Assembly (NCBI GenBank): GCA_009901575.1
Contig: WXYP01000007.1
Span: 124,001-188,000, forward strand
DNA: 64,000 bases
Source of the DNA: Flavobacteriaceae bacterium R38
GTDB lineage: Bacteria; Bacteroidota; Bacteroidia; Flavobacteriales; Flavobacteriaceae
Direction of reading: 5' to 3'
Position numbers and translations under genes: made by a program. Shown piece after piece: positions 63,601 to 64,000 of this stretch. How positions within the stretch are numbered: the first letter of the stretch is position 1; every line of letters starts with the position of its first letter. The notes under the pieces were generated by a model. It was not told where the DNA came from and made no database searches. It saw only the letters and a program-made list of their open reading frames with translations.

Positions 63601-63765
63601 TCCTCCTTCAGAAGGTACTTTCCATAAGTCGCCTTCATAACTAAAAACAATTGTTGACCCATCCGGAGATAGGGTAGGATCTAACTGAAAAAAAGTTTCT
63701 TGTGCAACTGATAAATTGCAGAAAACTGATACAAAAGAAAAGAAGAGTAAAAATCGTTTTTGCAT
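60643..63765 (-). CDS. Tricorn-like S41 family protease, diverged paralogue
   Basis: 1040 residues with a signal peptide (MQKRFLLFFSFVSVFCNLSV). Propeller repeats are at about 25-520 (DPTLSPDGSTIVFSYEGDLW, SISPDGKWIAFSATQYGNKD, ARFSPDDNYLVYNAFRNFER). A helical part has YEAWAGFESNFYDGDFHGQN, then a PDZ domain (about 745-830) and the S41 core at about 860-1010 (EALILDLRNNTGGNVHDEVL, nucleophile Ser in EQTLSDAEVTSAGFKELGLG). After the core the usual GKRTWGG is replaced by GTETYRWIIFTSGAG, so the S1' side of the active site differs from the paralogue at 52778. It heads the leftward peptidase run. Confidence 0.92.
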   Translation of the reverse strand: MQKRFLLFFSFVSVFCNLSVAQETFFQLDPTLSPDGSTIVFSYEGDLWKVPSEGGEALRLTAMQGEETLPSISPDGKWIAFSATQYGNKDIYLMPFNGGEIVQLTFHDAADDVDSWSWDAKEIYFTSSRSNRFSGYKVAVKGGTPSRLFEHYFNNVHNVITHPTTGEIFFNESWESKNFAHRKRYKGDYNPDIKSYNPKTKVYKEYTSYRGKDFWVTIDKNGKVFFASDEANDEYNLYTFENEKKKALTTFKTSIGRPHVSANGKKIVFTKDYQIFLYDVATQKTKKVNITILKNNTLSKSQDFQVKDNISYFDVSPDNKKIAFVSRGELFVSDIKGKFIKKLNTRVDERVLEVKWLKDNRTLLFNQTVGGYANLFTITADGTGKEKQHTKEARNNINLELSNQLEQAVYVSGRDELRLINLNTFKSTVIVKDEFWALRPTTARFSPDDNYLVYNAFRNFERDIFTYHIPTKKIINLTKTGVNEADPIWSSDGKYIYFDSNLTQPSFPFGVPDSQIYRMALDKYEAPFASDKFNALFEAEKDNKDEVTSTNIVINEKGTMERLERISPFFGIQRNAHIISKNQTTYVYYISNHDEGNSKLWKTTIKPFERNKTEKVSDQRIFGYQIKSVKDKHYILINGAIHTLNIEGNKTAKINIDTKFRKNLNDEFHQMFYEAWAGFESNFYDGDFHGQNWQKLRDKYAAFLPYISKRSHLRLLFNDMLGELNTSHFGFRSTGEEEDEYYGSRTLATGIIFSKQNPYVVERIVAKSPADVTGKDIRAGDKLIAVNGKKVDPSRNREMYFSEPSLDSEIQLVFSRNNKSVPINIHPVSSGNLRTLLYDEWVANNQSYTDAKSGNKIAYVHMKNMGGAELNNFKREMVSEAYNKEALILDLRNNTGGNVHDEVLQFLSQKPYSKWKYRDGKLSPQPNFGPSAKPIIILVNEQTLSDAEVTSAGFKELGLGKVIGTETYRWIIFTSGAGLVDGSFYRLPSWGCYTLDGKNLEKTGVTPDIYVKETFEDRLLNKQPQLDRAIEEITKLLTNK

Positions 63766-64000
63766 GGTTTTATTGTTTACTTTTTGTTAAATATTATTTG
63801 ATGACTGATGTGGAATGAACTTGTCTGCCAAATTCAGCTAAAAACGGAATTCCGATTTCAATACCTTCGTAAAGATCGTCATTTTAAATTTTGTTTTATT
63901 GACATTGATGACATACGGAATAAAAAATTAAGTCAATTTTTAAATAAGTACATAAAAGTGGTTGTTATTCCATCATTTCAATATTTGTAATGATCAATAG
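63766..64000. other. intergenic end of window with weak open frames
   Basis: 235 bases up to the right edge. On the + strand ATG 63808 opens a 60-codon frame rich in Phe, Ile and Lys (FKFCFIDIDDIRNKKL). On the minus strand a 29-codon stretch without a start reads DDLYEGIEIGIPFLAEFGRQ and ends in TAA at about 63798. Neither has convincing support. The minus-strand one looks more protein-like and could be a remnant. The promoter of the Tricorn-like gene must lie here. Confidence 0.3.

Noticed and set aside
63808-63990. 60-codon + strand frame at the window end
   Set aside because: Composition reflects AT-rich DNA, there is no recognised motif, and the opposite strand holds a more protein-like stretch.

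Overview
The window is AT-rich DNA from a member of the Flavobacteriaceae (Bacteroidota). The evidence is promoters with a TAnnTTTG -7 element (for example 20061-20068, 22027-22034, 31260-31267, 33065-33072), A-rich rather than Shine-Dalgarno leaders before start codons, many lipoproteins and secreted enzymes, and families typical of the group (DUF4920, DUF1684, DUF6090, fasciclin lipoproteins, cyclophilin-FKBP fusions, Tricorn-type S41 proteases, a DnaJ with half a zinc finger). I cannot name the genus. No tRNA or rRNA gene, phage, complete insertion sequence or CRISPR array is visible.

Layout. 1-8.9 kb is a mixed accessory-like stretch: a gene running off the left edge, an Lrp/AsnC regulator, a seven-helix membrane protein with a LuxR-type DNA-binding end, an alanine-type Na+ symporter behind an 18-bp perfect palindrome, three inverted-repeat elements, a 33-residue cysteine-rich peptide in front of a SigZ-type ECF sigma factor and a NUDIX gene, a secreted esterase-like protein, and three small poorly known genes. 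8.9-15.8 kb holds a secreted amidohydrolase, a DJ-1/PfpI lipoprotein, an MFS exporter behind what looks like a leader-peptide attenuator, a DUF1684 lipoprotein, a possible small structured RNA, the fluoride channel gene crcB, and a two-domain SRPBCC/GyrI protein. 15.5-22 kb is housekeeping: small membrane proteins, a MazG-like hydrolase, ilvE, a DUF4920 lipoprotein, a broken mnmD with 35-bp tandem repeats at its 3' end, an epimerase, and grpE-dnaJ. 22.1-27.4 kb is one rightward group: an ABC exporter pair, an MscS channel, an outer-membrane-type protein and a sigma-54 activator without a DNA-binding domain. 28-46 kb holds polyphosphate kinase 2, an M28 peptidase, a double-domain prolyl isomerase, peroxiredoxin, a PdxH-like enzyme, CsaA, a papain-like lipoprotein, pyrG, yidC, a fasciclin lipoprotein, mnmA and a nitronate monooxygenase-like enzyme.

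46.1-63.8 kb is almost entirely leftward and is dominated by exported degradative enzymes: an amidohydrolase, a metallo-beta-lactamase-fold enzyme, two Tricorn-like proteases of more than 1000 residues, an acetamidase/formamidase lipoprotein, an S9 prolyl-oligopeptidase-type enzyme and an M28 aminopeptidase-type enzyme. Together they look like a peptide and amide scavenging set. A 39-codon membrane-protein gene sits 2 bases from the S9 gene, and another overlaps nudK by four bases. Neither is a long open frame, so both are easily missed.

The strongest candidates for undescribed biology are the attenuator before the MFS gene (12601-12764), the cysteine-rich peptide / terminator / SigZ module (4774-5578), and the decayed mnmD with tandem copies of its own 3' end (18225-18939).
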